16,909 nt of DNA from DATKWS01 sp035529435 (GTDB lineage: Bacteria > Krumholzibacteriota > Krumholzibacteriia > Krumholzibacteriales > Krumholzibacteriaceae). Position numbers and translations under genes: made by a program. Below, piece after piece: positions 7,415 to 15,214 of the stretch (its first letter is position 1; each line of letters opens with the position of its first letter). Location: positions 1 through 16,909 of the forward strand of contig DATKWS010000119.1 of assembly GCA_035529435.1 (NCBI GenBank). Direction: 5' to 3'. The notes below the pieces were generated by a model that saw only the letters and a program-made list of their open reading frames with translations, ran no database searches and was not told where the DNA came from.

Positions 7415-8239
7415 TTATATGTCAAGAGATTCATTCATGCTCCCGGAACGGTACCCCTCGAGATCGACCACTACGTATACAAACCCGAGAGCCTTCAGAT
7501 GTTCCACAATCCCGCGCCGCGTGGCCTCATCGAGCAGCCGGTCGATCTCCGGCGGCGGTACTTCGATACGCGCGACGCTCCCGTGGTGGCGGAGGCGGCA
7601 CGCGCTGAACCCGACGGAGCAGATATACTCCTCGGCCAACCGCACCTGTTCGAGCTTCTCCTTCGTGACCGGCTCGTGGTAGGGGATCCTCGTAGCGAGG
7701 CAGGCGAGGGCCGGCTTGTTCCAGGTCGGCAGCCCGCGCTCCTTCGAAAGCGCCCGGATATCCGCCTTCGAGAGGCCCGCCTCGACCAGGGGACTCCGTA
7801 TGCCGAGTTCGCGGATCGCACGGAGGCCGGGCCGGTAATCGCCCGTATCGTCACGGTTCGATGCCTCGAAGACGCAGGGCAGATCCCGCTCCGCCGCGAC
7901 GGCCAGCATGCGCCCGAATATGCTCCTCTTGCAATGGTAACACCGGTCGGGTGGATTGCTCCGAAACTCGTCGCTCGCCAGGTCGTCGATCTTCACTATT
8001 ACGTGTTCGACGCCGAGCATCCTCGCGATCCTGCATGCGCCGTTGATCTCGGCCGGCGGTACAACGGGCGAATCGACGGTGACGGCCAGAACGTTCGCCG
8101 GGCCGAGTACCGCCGCAGCCACACTGAGAAGGTAGCTGGAATCGACCCCACCCGAGAAAGCGATCAGTGCCCGGCCGCATTGAGAGATGATCCTCTCGAG
8201 CGCCCCTTCCTTCGCACGTGTGCCCGCATCCACATACAT
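7415..8239 (-). CDS. larE: LarE-type ATP-dependent sacrificial sulfur transferase
   Basis: Product is 274 aa, the usual LarE length. LarE adenylates and then gives the sulfur of one of its own cysteines (or of a bound cluster) to the pyridinium precursor of the nickel-pincer cofactor of lactate racemase and related enzymes. Visible signs are the PP-loop SGGVDSS (29-35), the motif NPPDRCYHCK (95-104), and KPALACLATRIPY with Cys180 at the position of the sacrificial cysteine. ATG 8239 is preferred over a GTG at 8287: LarE proteins begin about this far before the PP-loop, and a GGTGAT lies just upstream of the ATG, while the GTG has no ribosome site. It follows mltG by 56 nt on the same strand. 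No larB, larC or larA is in the window, so its partner genes must lie elsewhere, or it serves another thiolation. Confidence 0.88.
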   Translation of the reverse strand: MYVDAGTRAKEGALERIISQCGRALIAFSGGVDSSYLLSVAAAVLGPANVLAVTVDSPVVPPAEINGACRIARMLGVEHVIVKIDDLASDEFRSNPPDRCYHCKRSIFGRMLAVAAERDLPCVFEASNRDDTGDYRPGLRAIRELGIRSPLVEAGLSKADIRALSKERGLPTWNKPALACLATRIPYHEPVTKEKLEQVRLAEEYICSVGFSACRLRHHGSVARIEVPPPEIDRLLDEATRRGIVEHLKALGFVYVVVDLEGYRSGSMNESLDI

Positions 8240-8295
8240 CGGCTCATCACCGTTCCGGTATACAACGCTTCGATCCGTACGATGCACTCTGTGTA

Positions 8296-9357
8296 CTACT
8301 CGGACGTGACCTCCTCCTCACCGCCCGCATTCGGCTCCTCGAACTCGTCCACCCACGGAACGCTGCCGTCCCTGACGCGTTCCTTCGCGATGAGGTGTTC
8401 CCGCAGCGTTTTGCTGAAATAGTGACGGCCCGTGCCGTCTGCGACGAAATAGAGATAGTCGCTACCTGCCTGCGGCTGCACGGCGGCAAGGATCGCGGCG
8501 CGGCCGGGGCTGCAGATCGGCCCGGGAGGCAGCCTGTGCACCCGGTACGTATTGTACGGCGAGGCGGCGCGCAGATCCTTGTAGTAGAGTCTCCTGCGCA
8601 CCCCACCGATGGCATAGGCGACGGTGGGATCGGCCTCGAGCCGCCATCCGCGCTCCAAACGATTATGATAGACGGCTGAGATGCGGGGCATCTCGGAGTC
8701 ATAGACCGCCTCGGCCTGTATGATCGATGCGAGTGTCACCGCCTCGTTCTCACCGAATCCGACCGAGTCGGCCAGGGCCTGCATACTGTCGTCGTACACT
8801 TCACGAAACCGGTGCACCATCCGCTCGATGACATCCCGCGGCGTGAGCGGCCAGCTGAAAAGGTACGTATCGGGGAATAGATATCCCTCGAGTGACGGCG
8901 CCTCGATTCCAAACCGCGCGAGGACGGAATCGTCGTACGCGAGCTCCATGAACGCAGCCGAATCTATCTCGGCCTCCATCCGGAGAACGGCGGCGATCTC
9001 CGTCACCATGAAACCTTCCGGGATGACGACACGCGTGTAATCGACTGCGCCGGATGCGAGTTTGTCGAGCACCGCCGCGACGCTCTCGCCCCGCATGAAG
9101 AGATACCGGCCCGCCTGGATTCTCCGTTCCTTGCGCGTGAGGTAGGCGGCCCAGCGAAAGAGACCGGATCGCTTGAGGACTCCGTTCTCGACGAGCTGTG
9201 TCTGAACATCCTTGAGCGTCGCGCCGGGCAGCACCTTTATCTCGACCCGCCGCGAGGCGGGATCCGAGCTGTCATCGTAATACAGACCCGCGACATACAC
9301 GGACACCAGAACGAGCGCGCTCAAAACGACGGATATTATTACAGAGAACCTTGACAC
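8296..9357 (-). CDS. mltG: Endolytic murein transglycosylase MltG
   Basis: Product is 353 aa. Residues about 4-26 form one TM anchor, followed by a LysM-like/YceG N-terminal region (about 38-105) and the YceG catalytic domain. The catalytic Glu is Glu216 in LASIIQAEA; it aligns with E. coli Glu218, the second Glu of its IIEKE. Other conserved signs are VIPEG, SLEGYLFPDTY, YHNRL, LEADPTVAYA, SPYNTY, LPPGPICSPG and YLYFVADG. MltG cuts nascent glycan strands in the periplasm and limits their length. The GTG start (9357-9355) shares one base with the ruvX stop TAG, which suggests translational coupling. The ruvX-mltG pairing is common among bacteria. Confidence 0.94.
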   Translation of the reverse strand: MSRFSVIISVVLSALVLVSVYVAGLYYDDSSDPASRRVEIKVLPGATLKDVQTQLVENGVLKRSGLFRWAAYLTRKERRIQAGRYLFMRGESVAAVLDKLASGAVDYTRVVIPEGFMVTEIAAVLRMEAEIDSAAFMELAYDDSVLARFGIEAPSLEGYLFPDTYLFSWPLTPRDVIERMVHRFREVYDDSMQALADSVGFGENEAVTLASIIQAEAVYDSEMPRISAVYHNRLERGWRLEADPTVAYAIGGVRRRLYYKDLRAASPYNTYRVHRLPPGPICSPGRAAILAAVQPQAGSDYLYFVADGTGRHYFSKTLREHLIAKERVRDGSVPWVDEFEEPNAGGEEEVTSE

Positions 9358-9818
9358 TATCCGTTCCTCTCATCGAGATAGCCCTGAAGCAGCAGCACGG
9401 CGGCGAGCCGGTCGATATCTCCCACGTCGTGTTTCCGTTCCGCCTCCCGCGCCCCATGGCGCGCCTCGCGGCGGCCACGACCGCCGATGCCGAGCACCCG
9501 TTCCGCTTCACGGCTCGTCATCCGCTCATCGCGCAGTTCCACTACGACCCCGCACTCCCGCTCTATGCGTCCGGCGAGCTCCCGGGAGCGCTCCGTTCCC
9601 TCGATGGCGTTGCCGCTCATTGACAGCGGCATCCCCACGATAATCCGCCCCACGGCATATTCCGCCATGAGCTTTCTTACATGATCGACAAAATCGGCGC
9701 CTTCCGCAACAACGAACGTCTCGAGCCCCTGGGCGGTCACGCCGAGCTCGTCGCTCACTGCGAGCCCGTAGCGTTTCGTGCCGGGGTCGATCCCGAGTAT
9801 GCGATCGCGTGTATTCAT
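9357..9818 (-). CDS. ruvX: RuvX/YqgF-type RNase H-fold nuclease
   Basis: Product is 153 aa, within the family range of 135-155. Signs of the RNase H-like fold are GIDPGTKRYGLAVSD (Asp11), IVGMPLSMSG (60-69), DERMTS (97-102) and DIDRLAAVLLLQGYLD near the C-terminus. YqgF proteins act in pre-16S rRNA 5' end processing and have also been proposed as Holliday-junction resolvases. The stretch at about 110-132 is unusually rich in Arg and His where most homologs have a shorter loop. The ATG at 9818 has a loosely placed AGAGG upstream. It lies 74 nt after the SpoIIE-type gene and is coupled to mltG. Confidence 0.93.
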   Translation of the reverse strand: MNTRDRILGIDPGTKRYGLAVSDELGVTAQGLETFVVAEGADFVDHVRKLMAEYAVGRIIVGMPLSMSGNAIEGTERSRELAGRIERECGVVVELRDERMTSREAERVLGIGGRGRREARHGAREAERKHDVGDIDRLAAVLLLQGYLDERNG

Positions 9819-9892
9819 TATAATATCAGCCTCTTACACCCCCGGGGAACGGATCGAACGGCTCATAAGATGCGGCCGCCACCGGATTGCCA

Positions 9893-12172
9893 TCAAATCT
9901 TCCTCCGCAGTACCAGTATCGTCAGATCGTCGCTCGCCCCCTTCGGATGGGAGAACGCTTCCACCTTCTCGACGATCGATTCCTTGACCTCGTCGGCGCT
10001 TCGGCCGTACAGCGACGAGAGGAGCTGGTGGAGCCGCTCCTCGCCGTACAGCTCACCATCCATATTCTCCGCTTCGGTAACGCCGTCGGTCGTCACGACG
10101 AGAGTATCTCCCGGGCGGATTTTCAGTTTTCGGCGCTCGTAGGGGAATTCGGGTTGAACCCCAAGGATGAGGCCGCTGTAGTCGAGCACCTCGATGGTAC
10201 CCCCTTGCCGCATGATGACGGGGAAGAAGTGTCCCGCATTGGTGTACTGGAGCTCGTGCCGGTGCGTATCGAGACAGCCGTAAAAAAGGGTCGCGAACTT
10301 GTCCGGCGCCGTGATGTCGTACATCACGTTGTTGAGCCTTCCCACTACCGCGACGGGATCTTCCATACGGTCCATCAGTGAACGAAAGCTCGCCTGGAGC
10401 GAGGCCATGAGGAGCGATGCCGGCACCCCCTTGCCGGAAACATCGGCAACGGTGAAGGCGAGCATGCCGTCCTCCCGCGTGATGAAATCGTAGTAATCAC
10501 CGCCGACGAACTTGCTTGAAACACTGAGCGCCGAGGCCTCGTACCCTTCGAGCCGGGGCGGTTCTGACGGCAGAAGATTGATCTGGATGGTCCGCGCGAT
10601 GTTCAGCTCTTCCTCGATCACCTTCTTCTCGACGATCTCCTGGAGGAGGTCGATTCGCGAGAGGGATGCCGCCACCTGGGATGCGAGCATCGAGAGGAGC
10701 GCCTGTTCCTGCGTCGAGTAGTGGCGGTTCTCGCGCCGGGAACCGAGCAGCAAAAGCGCCACGCACCGCCCGTCATGCATCACGGGCACCATCAGATCGT
10801 AGCGGGCGAGCCGCCTGACGAGACCGGGCAGCGTTTCGACCGCCCCGTCGATCATCTTCCTGCCGGGCCGAAAGAACGCCCGTGATTTCACATTGAGAAA
10901 GCCCATGGCCTCGAGAAAATCGACCCGGACGATCGGCTCCCCGACACTCTCGAGCACCTCGATGACTTTCCGTGCGTAGACATCCTCCTCCCACCCCGTC
11001 ACGATATCGTCGCAGAGAACGAGATCCACATCCTCCGCAGTGAACACCTCGGAGAGCGCCCTCTTGATCCGGTCCTTCATGCTCTCCACCTCGACCATCG
11101 AGAGGAGCTCACCGCTGAGATCGCGGATCCGCACGCTCGGCCTGCCCTCGGCGTGCACGAGGACCCGTTCGGTCCATTCCTCCAACCGGTTGAGCACCGG
11201 CTGGGACAGTATGATGAATGCGATGATCAGCACCGTCTCGAGGATCTCCACGTTCGTCCCGGAGTACTGCACGATGAACCTGGTGACCTGCTTGACGAAG
11301 AGCAGGTAAATCGAGGCGAAGATCGCCACCGCCGCCCCGTAGAAGATACTCTTTCGGGCGATCAGACGGATGTCGAGGAACTGATACCGCACCACGGCAA
11401 AGGCAATCGAGCCGCTGCCGAGAATCAGCGATGCATTGATGAACCCGATCGCGAAATCCTCGCCCGATCCGACCTTATCCGCGCCGATGAAAGTGGGGAT
11501 GAAGCGCGCCAGCGAGTAGGTCACGATGCAGAGCCCCAGGCCTACCAGCACGACGTGCATCTGCCGGCGCACGCGCGGTGAAAGATCGAGCTTCAGGGAT
11601 CGGCCGAGAAGGATGAGCGAGAAGGCGGCGTACATGATGTTGACCAGGGAAAAGAGCTCGGCGTGGGCCTTGAAGAGAAGGTCCATCATCACGTTCAGCG
11701 ATTTGACCAGCCCGCTGATCATCGTGGCCGCGGCACCCCCGGCGTGGGGAAGATCGAGTATGAAATTGAACATCCTGTCGGGATTCACCCGCTCGAGGAG
11801 AAATATGATCATCGCGAGGTGAAAGAGGTGGGGCAGGTAGAGAAACCAGACGAACCTGCGCACGTACTTCCACAACCGATGGCGCCGCGGATGCACCAGG
11901 GCGAAGAGGACGAGTGAGGGGAAAAAAAACTCCCACGTGTAGTTGAAACTCCCGACGAGACTCTCGAAGAGATAGGTGCCTTCCCGCAGGTTCTGTTCGA
12001 GGAATGCGCTGAGGGCGCCGAGAAGCGGGCCGAACCCGGCGAAGATCAGAACGAGGGCGGTGGACCAGTTGACGATGCTCCGAACCGAGTGGCGTAGAAT
12101 CGTGACGGCGAGAAAGAATATGATGGCCCCGCACACGAAATAGAACGAGGCGAGAAACGAGAAGGTGTCCAT
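9893..12172 (-). CDS. Membrane SpoIIE-type (PP2C) serine phosphatase with 7TM and GAF-like domains
   Basis: Product is 759 aa. About eight hydrophobic segments fill residues 1-325, of the type seen at the N-terminus of 7TM histidine kinases (VRYQFLDIRLIAR at 261-273). A GAF-like region spans about 345-505, then a short helical linker (505-530), then a SpoIIE phosphatase domain (530-759). The metal-binding acidic residues are present: Asp559 (GGDYYDF), Asp577 (VADVSGKG), Asp696 (TTDGVTEA) and Asp748/749 (SDDLTIL). By family knowledge such enzymes dephosphorylate a STAS-domain antagonist and so set a partner switch; the adjacent STAS and RsbW-like genes make this likely here. The TM part may sense a membrane or lipid signal. 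The start is supported by AGGAAG about 8 nt upstream of ATG 12172. Confidence 0.92.
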   Translation of the reverse strand: MDTFSFLASFYFVCGAIIFFLAVTILRHSVRSIVNWSTALVLIFAGFGPLLGALSAFLEQNLREGTYLFESLVGSFNYTWEFFFPSLVLFALVHPRRHRLWKYVRRFVWFLYLPHLFHLAMIIFLLERVNPDRMFNFILDLPHAGGAAATMISGLVKSLNVMMDLLFKAHAELFSLVNIMYAAFSLILLGRSLKLDLSPRVRRQMHVVLVGLGLCIVTYSLARFIPTFIGADKVGSGEDFAIGFINASLILGSGSIAFAVVRYQFLDIRLIARKSIFYGAAVAIFASIYLLFVKQVTRFIVQYSGTNVEILETVLIIAFIILSQPVLNRLEEWTERVLVHAEGRPSVRIRDLSGELLSMVEVESMKDRIKRALSEVFTAEDVDLVLCDDIVTGWEEDVYARKVIEVLESVGEPIVRVDFLEAMGFLNVKSRAFFRPGRKMIDGAVETLPGLVRRLARYDLMVPVMHDGRCVALLLLGSRRENRHYSTQEQALLSMLASQVAASLSRIDLLQEIVEKKVIEEELNIARTIQINLLPSEPPRLEGYEASALSVSSKFVGGDYYDFITREDGMLAFTVADVSGKGVPASLLMASLQASFRSLMDRMEDPVAVVGRLNNVMYDITAPDKFATLFYGCLDTHRHELQYTNAGHFFPVIMRQGGTIEVLDYSGLILGVQPEFPYERRKLKIRPGDTLVVTTDGVTEAENMDGELYGEERLHQLLSSLYGRSADEVKESIVEKVEAFSHPKGASDDLTILVLRRKI

Positions 12173-12207
12173 GGATTTACTTCCTGACGGGCATGAACGG
12201 CACCCTT

Positions 12208-12235
12208 ATTATGATTCCCCTCCATCACATTCCAA
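12208..12235 (-). promoter_or_regulatory. Candidate promoter for the SpoIIE-type phosphatase gene
   Basis: On the minus strand TTGGAA (12235-12230; 4 of 6) is followed after 16 nt by CATAAT (12213-12208; 5 of 6). The leader to ATG 12172 would be about 30 nt. The 130-nt gap between this gene and the RsbW-like gene leaves room for a separate promoter, so the phosphatase may be transcribed apart from its partners. Confidence 0.35.
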
Positions 12236-12302
12236 GTCCATTGTTACCTGCGCCGTGGATTATCGGTCGGGGATGAGATCGGTAAGAACAATCGACGCGT
12301 GT

Positions 12303-12752
12303 TCAGGCGACCTCGCCGCTTTGCTTACGGATCATCTTTTCGAGTGTTACCTTTATACCCCGCTCGGGGACCATATCGAAGTACAGGGAATCCATCATAT
12401 GCTTCATGATGAAAATGCCCCGTCCCCGCAGCTTGTGGATGTCCGACGGGTCCGGTATGTGCTTGAGGTAGTACTTGAAATCAAAGCCTTCCCCGTGATC
12501 GAACACCTCGATGACGAGACGGTCGGGATGCTTCGTCAAACAGACCCTTACGCTCTCCTCCGGACAGCACTTGTTACCGTGTTCGAGCGCATTGGTGCAA
12601 GCCTCGATAATCGATATGGAAACCTCGTTCGCGGCTTCGTGATCGAAGTCCATATCGTTTATGAACTCTCCGCATACCATATCGATCATATTCAGGTATT
12701 TATAATCACTGGGAAACTCGATTATCACGCTTTCCGCCATGATGTCTCGCAC
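12303..12752 (-). CDS. RsbW-like anti-sigma/switch serine kinase (HATPase)
   Basis: The frame gives 149 aa from GTG 12752. The GHKL ATPase signs are the N-box EACTNALEHGN (50-60), the G1 box DHGEGFD (85-91) and the G2 box RGRGIFIMKHMMD (109-121). Such kinases bind a partner (a sigma factor or other target) and phosphorylate the STAS antagonist on Ser. GGAGG at 12762-12758 lies 5 nt before the GTG; the alternative ATG at 12740 would have a 14-nt gap, and a TTG at 12782 would overlap the STAS stop. The start is therefore uncertain by a few codons. It lies 26 nt after the STAS gene. No sigma factor gene is in the window, so the regulated target is unknown. Confidence 0.88.
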   Translation of the reverse strand: MRDIMAESVIIEFPSDYKYLNMIDMVCGEFINDMDFDHEAANEVSISIIEACTNALEHGNKCCPEESVRVCLTKHPDRLVIEVFDHGEGFDFKYYLKHIPDPSDIHKLRGRGIFIMKHMMDSLYFDMVPERGIKVTLEKMIRKQSGEVA

Positions 12753-12778
12753 ACCCTCCTCCCTTGTACTGCTTCTCT

Positions 12779-13123
12779 TCAATCACCCTCGAAACTTGCC
12801 ACCGCCTCATCCTCGTTTTCGAAACATTCAAAGATCAGATTCAGCTTGGTAACGTACAGTATGCTCCGGATTTTAGTGGAAACGCGGAGAAGTTTCAAAT
12901 CCCCGCCGTTCTTCCTCAGCGTCGTGTAGCCCGTAATCAGAATCCCCACTCCGGTACTATTGATCCAGTTGACACCGCTGAGGTCGGCGACCACCCGGCG
13001 CTTCCCTTGCTCGATCAGCTTGTGTACGACATCCCGGAAATAGTCGGCGTCGGGGCCGCCCATCAACTTGCCCTGAAAGACGAGCACGATGACGCCGTTC
13101 CGTTCTTTCGTCTGTATTCTCAA
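12779..13123 (-). CDS. STAS-domain anti-anti-sigma (antagonist) protein
   Basis: Product is 114 aa from TTG 13123. A single STAS domain fills the protein: VIVLVFQGKLMGG, VVADLSGV, INSTGVGILI, then a helix and a final strand. Ser56 of NSTG aligns with the phosphorylated Ser of SpoIIAA/RsbV (DSSG/DSTG), so the switch residue is kept although the preceding Asp is Asn. The TTG start has GGAG (13136-13133) 9 nt upstream; the GTG at 13138 lies inside the ribosome site GGAGGTGGAG and is less likely. It is probably phosphorylated by the RsbW-like kinase encoded next and dephosphorylated by the SpoIIE-type phosphatase. Confidence 0.9.
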   Translation of the reverse strand: MRIQTKERNGVIVLVFQGKLMGGPDADYFRDVVHKLIEQGKRRVVADLSGVNWINSTGVGILITGYTTLRKNGGDLKLLRVSTKIRSILYVTKLNLIFECFENEDEAVASFEGD

Positions 13124-13213
13124 TGAGTTACGCTCCACCTCCGCAGCGTCCGGTGGGTACCGGTCCCGCCACGTCCGCGATACCGGCGCAATTCAACCGA
13201 TCGAGTACAGCGT

Positions 13214-14200
13214 TCAGCGGTCGTTCCCGTATCCCCCACCCTGCAACAAATCGAGCGCCGATTGAAAATCAGCCGGCGCCGGTGCCGAGAACGATACCCG
13301 TTCTCCCGTCGCCGGATGTGTGAACGACAGTTGCCCCGCATGCAGCGCCTGCCGCTCGAGTAACTCGAGAATCTTCCTCACCGTTTCGGCTTCCGGCCGT
13401 GAAAGCCCCCCCCTCTTGATATTCCGCCCGCCGTAGACGGAATCACCGAGAATCGGATGCCCGGTAAACGACAGGTGTACACGGATTTGGTGCGTCCTGC
13501 CGGTCCCGAGTTTTAATTTAATATACTGGAACTCCCGGAATGTGTCTAGCACATAGTACGTCGTGTAGGCCTCCCTGCCGCCCTGCGGCACGACCGCCAT
13601 CCGCTTCCGATCACGGGGCGAGCGGCCGATGGGATACGACAGCACCGCCTCCGATTCCGGCATCCTTCCCCATACGATGGCGAAGTAGATACGGTTGACG
13701 GTGCGCTCCATGAGCTGCCGGCTGAGCGCGATATGGGCCTCGTCATGCTTGGCCACCACGAGGAGACCCGATGTGCCGCTGTCGAGACGGTGCACGATCC
13801 CCGGGCGCAGCACCCCGCCGATGCCCGAAAGATCGCGGCAATGCGCGAGAAGCGCGTTGACCATCGTGCCATGCTCATTCCCCGGAGCGGGGTGTACGAC
13901 CATCCCCGCCGGCTTGTTTACGACGAGGAGATGATCGTCCTCGAATATGATATCGAGTGGGATGGCCTCGGGGCGCACCTCGGTGGGGCGCGGTGGGCTG
14001 AAGGCAAGTTCGATGAGTTCGCCCTCGTGAATCCTTGCCGCCACTTTGCGTGCGGGCTCCCCGTTCACGCGGACGTCCCCCGCCCGCACCGCCTTCTGTA
14101 TCCGGGAGCGTGAGAGCTCGGGTATGTGGCCGCTCAGGAAGCGGTCGATTCGCTCGCCATCCTCCTCGTCACCGACCAGGATTTCGTAACTCGTTTTCAT
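13214..14200 (-). CDS. rluD: RluA/RluD-family 23S rRNA pseudouridine synthase
   Basis: Product is 328 aa, the usual length. Residues about 17-65 form an S4 RNA-binding domain (RIDRFLSG; SRSRIQKAVRAGDVRVNG). The catalytic domain carries VNKPAGMVVHP (94-104) and HRLDSGTSGLLV with catalytic Asp140, then GRTHQIRVHL and HPILGDSVYG. It converts uridines of 23S rRNA helix 69 to pseudouridine if it is a true RluD; close paralogs target other sites, so the symbol is by best likeness. The ATG at 14200 has no clear ribosome site. The lspA-rluD order (41 nt apart) is widespread in bacteria and supports the call. Confidence 0.9.
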   Translation of the reverse strand: MKTSYEILVGDEEDGERIDRFLSGHIPELSRSRIQKAVRAGDVRVNGEPARKVAARIHEGELIELAFSPPRPTEVRPEAIPLDIIFEDDHLLVVNKPAGMVVHPAPGNEHGTMVNALLAHCRDLSGIGGVLRPGIVHRLDSGTSGLLVVAKHDEAHIALSRQLMERTVNRIYFAIVWGRMPESEAVLSYPIGRSPRDRKRMAVVPQGGREAYTTYYVLDTFREFQYIKLKLGTGRTHQIRVHLSFTGHPILGDSVYGGRNIKRGGLSRPEAETVRKILELLERQALHAGQLSFTHPATGERVSFSAPAPADFQSALDLLQGGGYGNDR

Positions 14201-14241
14201 TTTGAATGTTATTGTATCCGTGCCCCGATGGCATCCACGCT

Positions 14242-14730
14242 TCAGGGATTCTGCTCCAGCGGTTGCGCGCTCTCTTGCCTGTCGTGATCCGAATGGCGTA
14301 TGAATCCGAGGATCAAAACCGCCGCCCCGACCGTCACCGCGATGTCTGCGACGTTGTACGTGGGCCAGCGAAACCGTCCGATTCCCATATCGATGAAATC
14401 GAGCACTTCGCCCGTCGCAATGCGGTCAATCAGGTTGCCGAACGCCCCCCCGAGAATGAGCCCGAGACAGACGCGTTTGAAGGTGGGAGCGTATCGCATC
14501 CGGTACGCGAAGACGACCAGCGCACCGATCGAGACGATCGTGATGGTGATCAGGAGGATCTTGGAGCCCGAAAGAATGCCCATCACGGCTCCGGTGTTCT
14601 TGCTCAGCGTGATGCGGAGCACCCCGTCGATACAATCGGTGCCGCCGCTATGCTTGTAGATTTCCCAGATGATCCGCTTGGAGGCCTGATCGAGAATGAC
14701 GACGAGTGCGGCAGCCGTGAAGTACAGCAC
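14242..14730 (-). CDS. lspA: Lipoprotein signal peptidase II
   Basis: Product is 162 aa with about four TM helices. Conserved boxes are DQASKRI (14-20), NTGAVMG (45-51, where most have NTGAAFG or NTGAAFS), GGAFGNLIDRI (94-104), and VLDFID with YNVADIAV holding the two catalytic Asp residues (111 and 129). It cleaves the signal peptide of prolipoproteins after lipid is added, in the inner membrane; the C11 lipoprotein-like protease in this window would be a substrate. The GTG start lies 3 nt after the stop of the TraR/DksA gene, so translation is probably coupled. Confidence 0.93.
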   Translation of the reverse strand: MLYFTAAALVVILDQASKRIIWEIYKHSGGTDCIDGVLRITLSKNTGAVMGILSGSKILLITITIVSIGALVVFAYRMRYAPTFKRVCLGLILGGAFGNLIDRIATGEVLDFIDMGIGRFRWPTYNVADIAVTVGAAVLILGFIRHSDHDRQESAQPLEQNP

Positions 14731-14733
14731 CGC

Positions 14734-15138
14734 TCATCGCCCTCTCGGTTTCTCGTTCTTGCTCTTGCAGGCGATGCAGAGCTTGGCGCCCGGCACGGCG
14801 TCGAGGCGCTTGGTCCCTATCAACTCGCCGCAGTCAATGCATTTGCCGTACTCGCCGCGCTCGATCCGCTCGAGTGCCTCGTCGAGTGATCTGAGGTAGT
14901 GCCCTTCCTGGGTGGCGTAGTAATAGTTCTTCTCTTTCTCCATGTAATCCGTGCCGAGGTCCGCGAGATGGTTGGAGTAGGACTGTTTGGCCCCTTCCTG
15001 ATCCTCGGACGCCTCGTTGATCGATTCCTCGATCCTGCCGATTTGCTGAAGAATTCTCTCGCGCTCGGCGAGGATCTTCTTCTTGAAATTCTCGATCTCC
15101 TTCTTTGTGTGCTTCATTTTCTTCTTTTTCGTCGGCAT
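14734..15138 (-). CDS. TraR/DksA-family C4 zinc-finger protein
   Basis: Product is 134 aa. The N-terminus is very Lys-rich, followed by a coiled coil (about 12-48), the motif NHLADLGTDYMEKEKNYYY (56-74) common in the TraR/DksA/YocK branch, and a zinc finger with Cys100, Cys103, Cys121 and Cys124 (CIDC...CIAC). DksA relatives bind in the secondary channel of RNA polymerase and alter initiation; whether this one does is inference, since it lacks a clear DksA-type Asp pair at the coiled-coil tip. ATG 15138 is chosen because AAGGAG lies 8 nt before it; a TTG at 15156 overlaps that site. It sits between ileS and lspA, a conserved placement. Confidence 0.88.
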   Translation of the reverse strand: MPTKKKKMKHTKKEIENFKKKILAERERILQQIGRIEESINEASEDQEGAKQSYSNHLADLGTDYMEKEKNYYYATQEGHYLRSLDEALERIERGEYGKCIDCGELIGTKRLDAVPGAKLCIACKSKNEKPRGR

Positions 15139-15214
15139 TGCTTGCTCTCCTTGCAACGTCGTCCAGTCGCCTCACAAACGGTACGGGTGCTATATGGACA
15201 CGACGCCGGGATAC

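Noticed and set aside
8240..8287. Longer LarE start at GTG 8287
   Set aside because: It has no ribosome site, and the added 16 residues have no likeness to LarE N-termini; ATG 8239 fits the family length.
8708..8720. Possible loss of the MltG catalytic Glu (Q in LASIIQAEA)
   Set aside because: The Gln replaces E. coli Glu216, not the catalytic Glu218; the aligned Glu216 of this protein is present.
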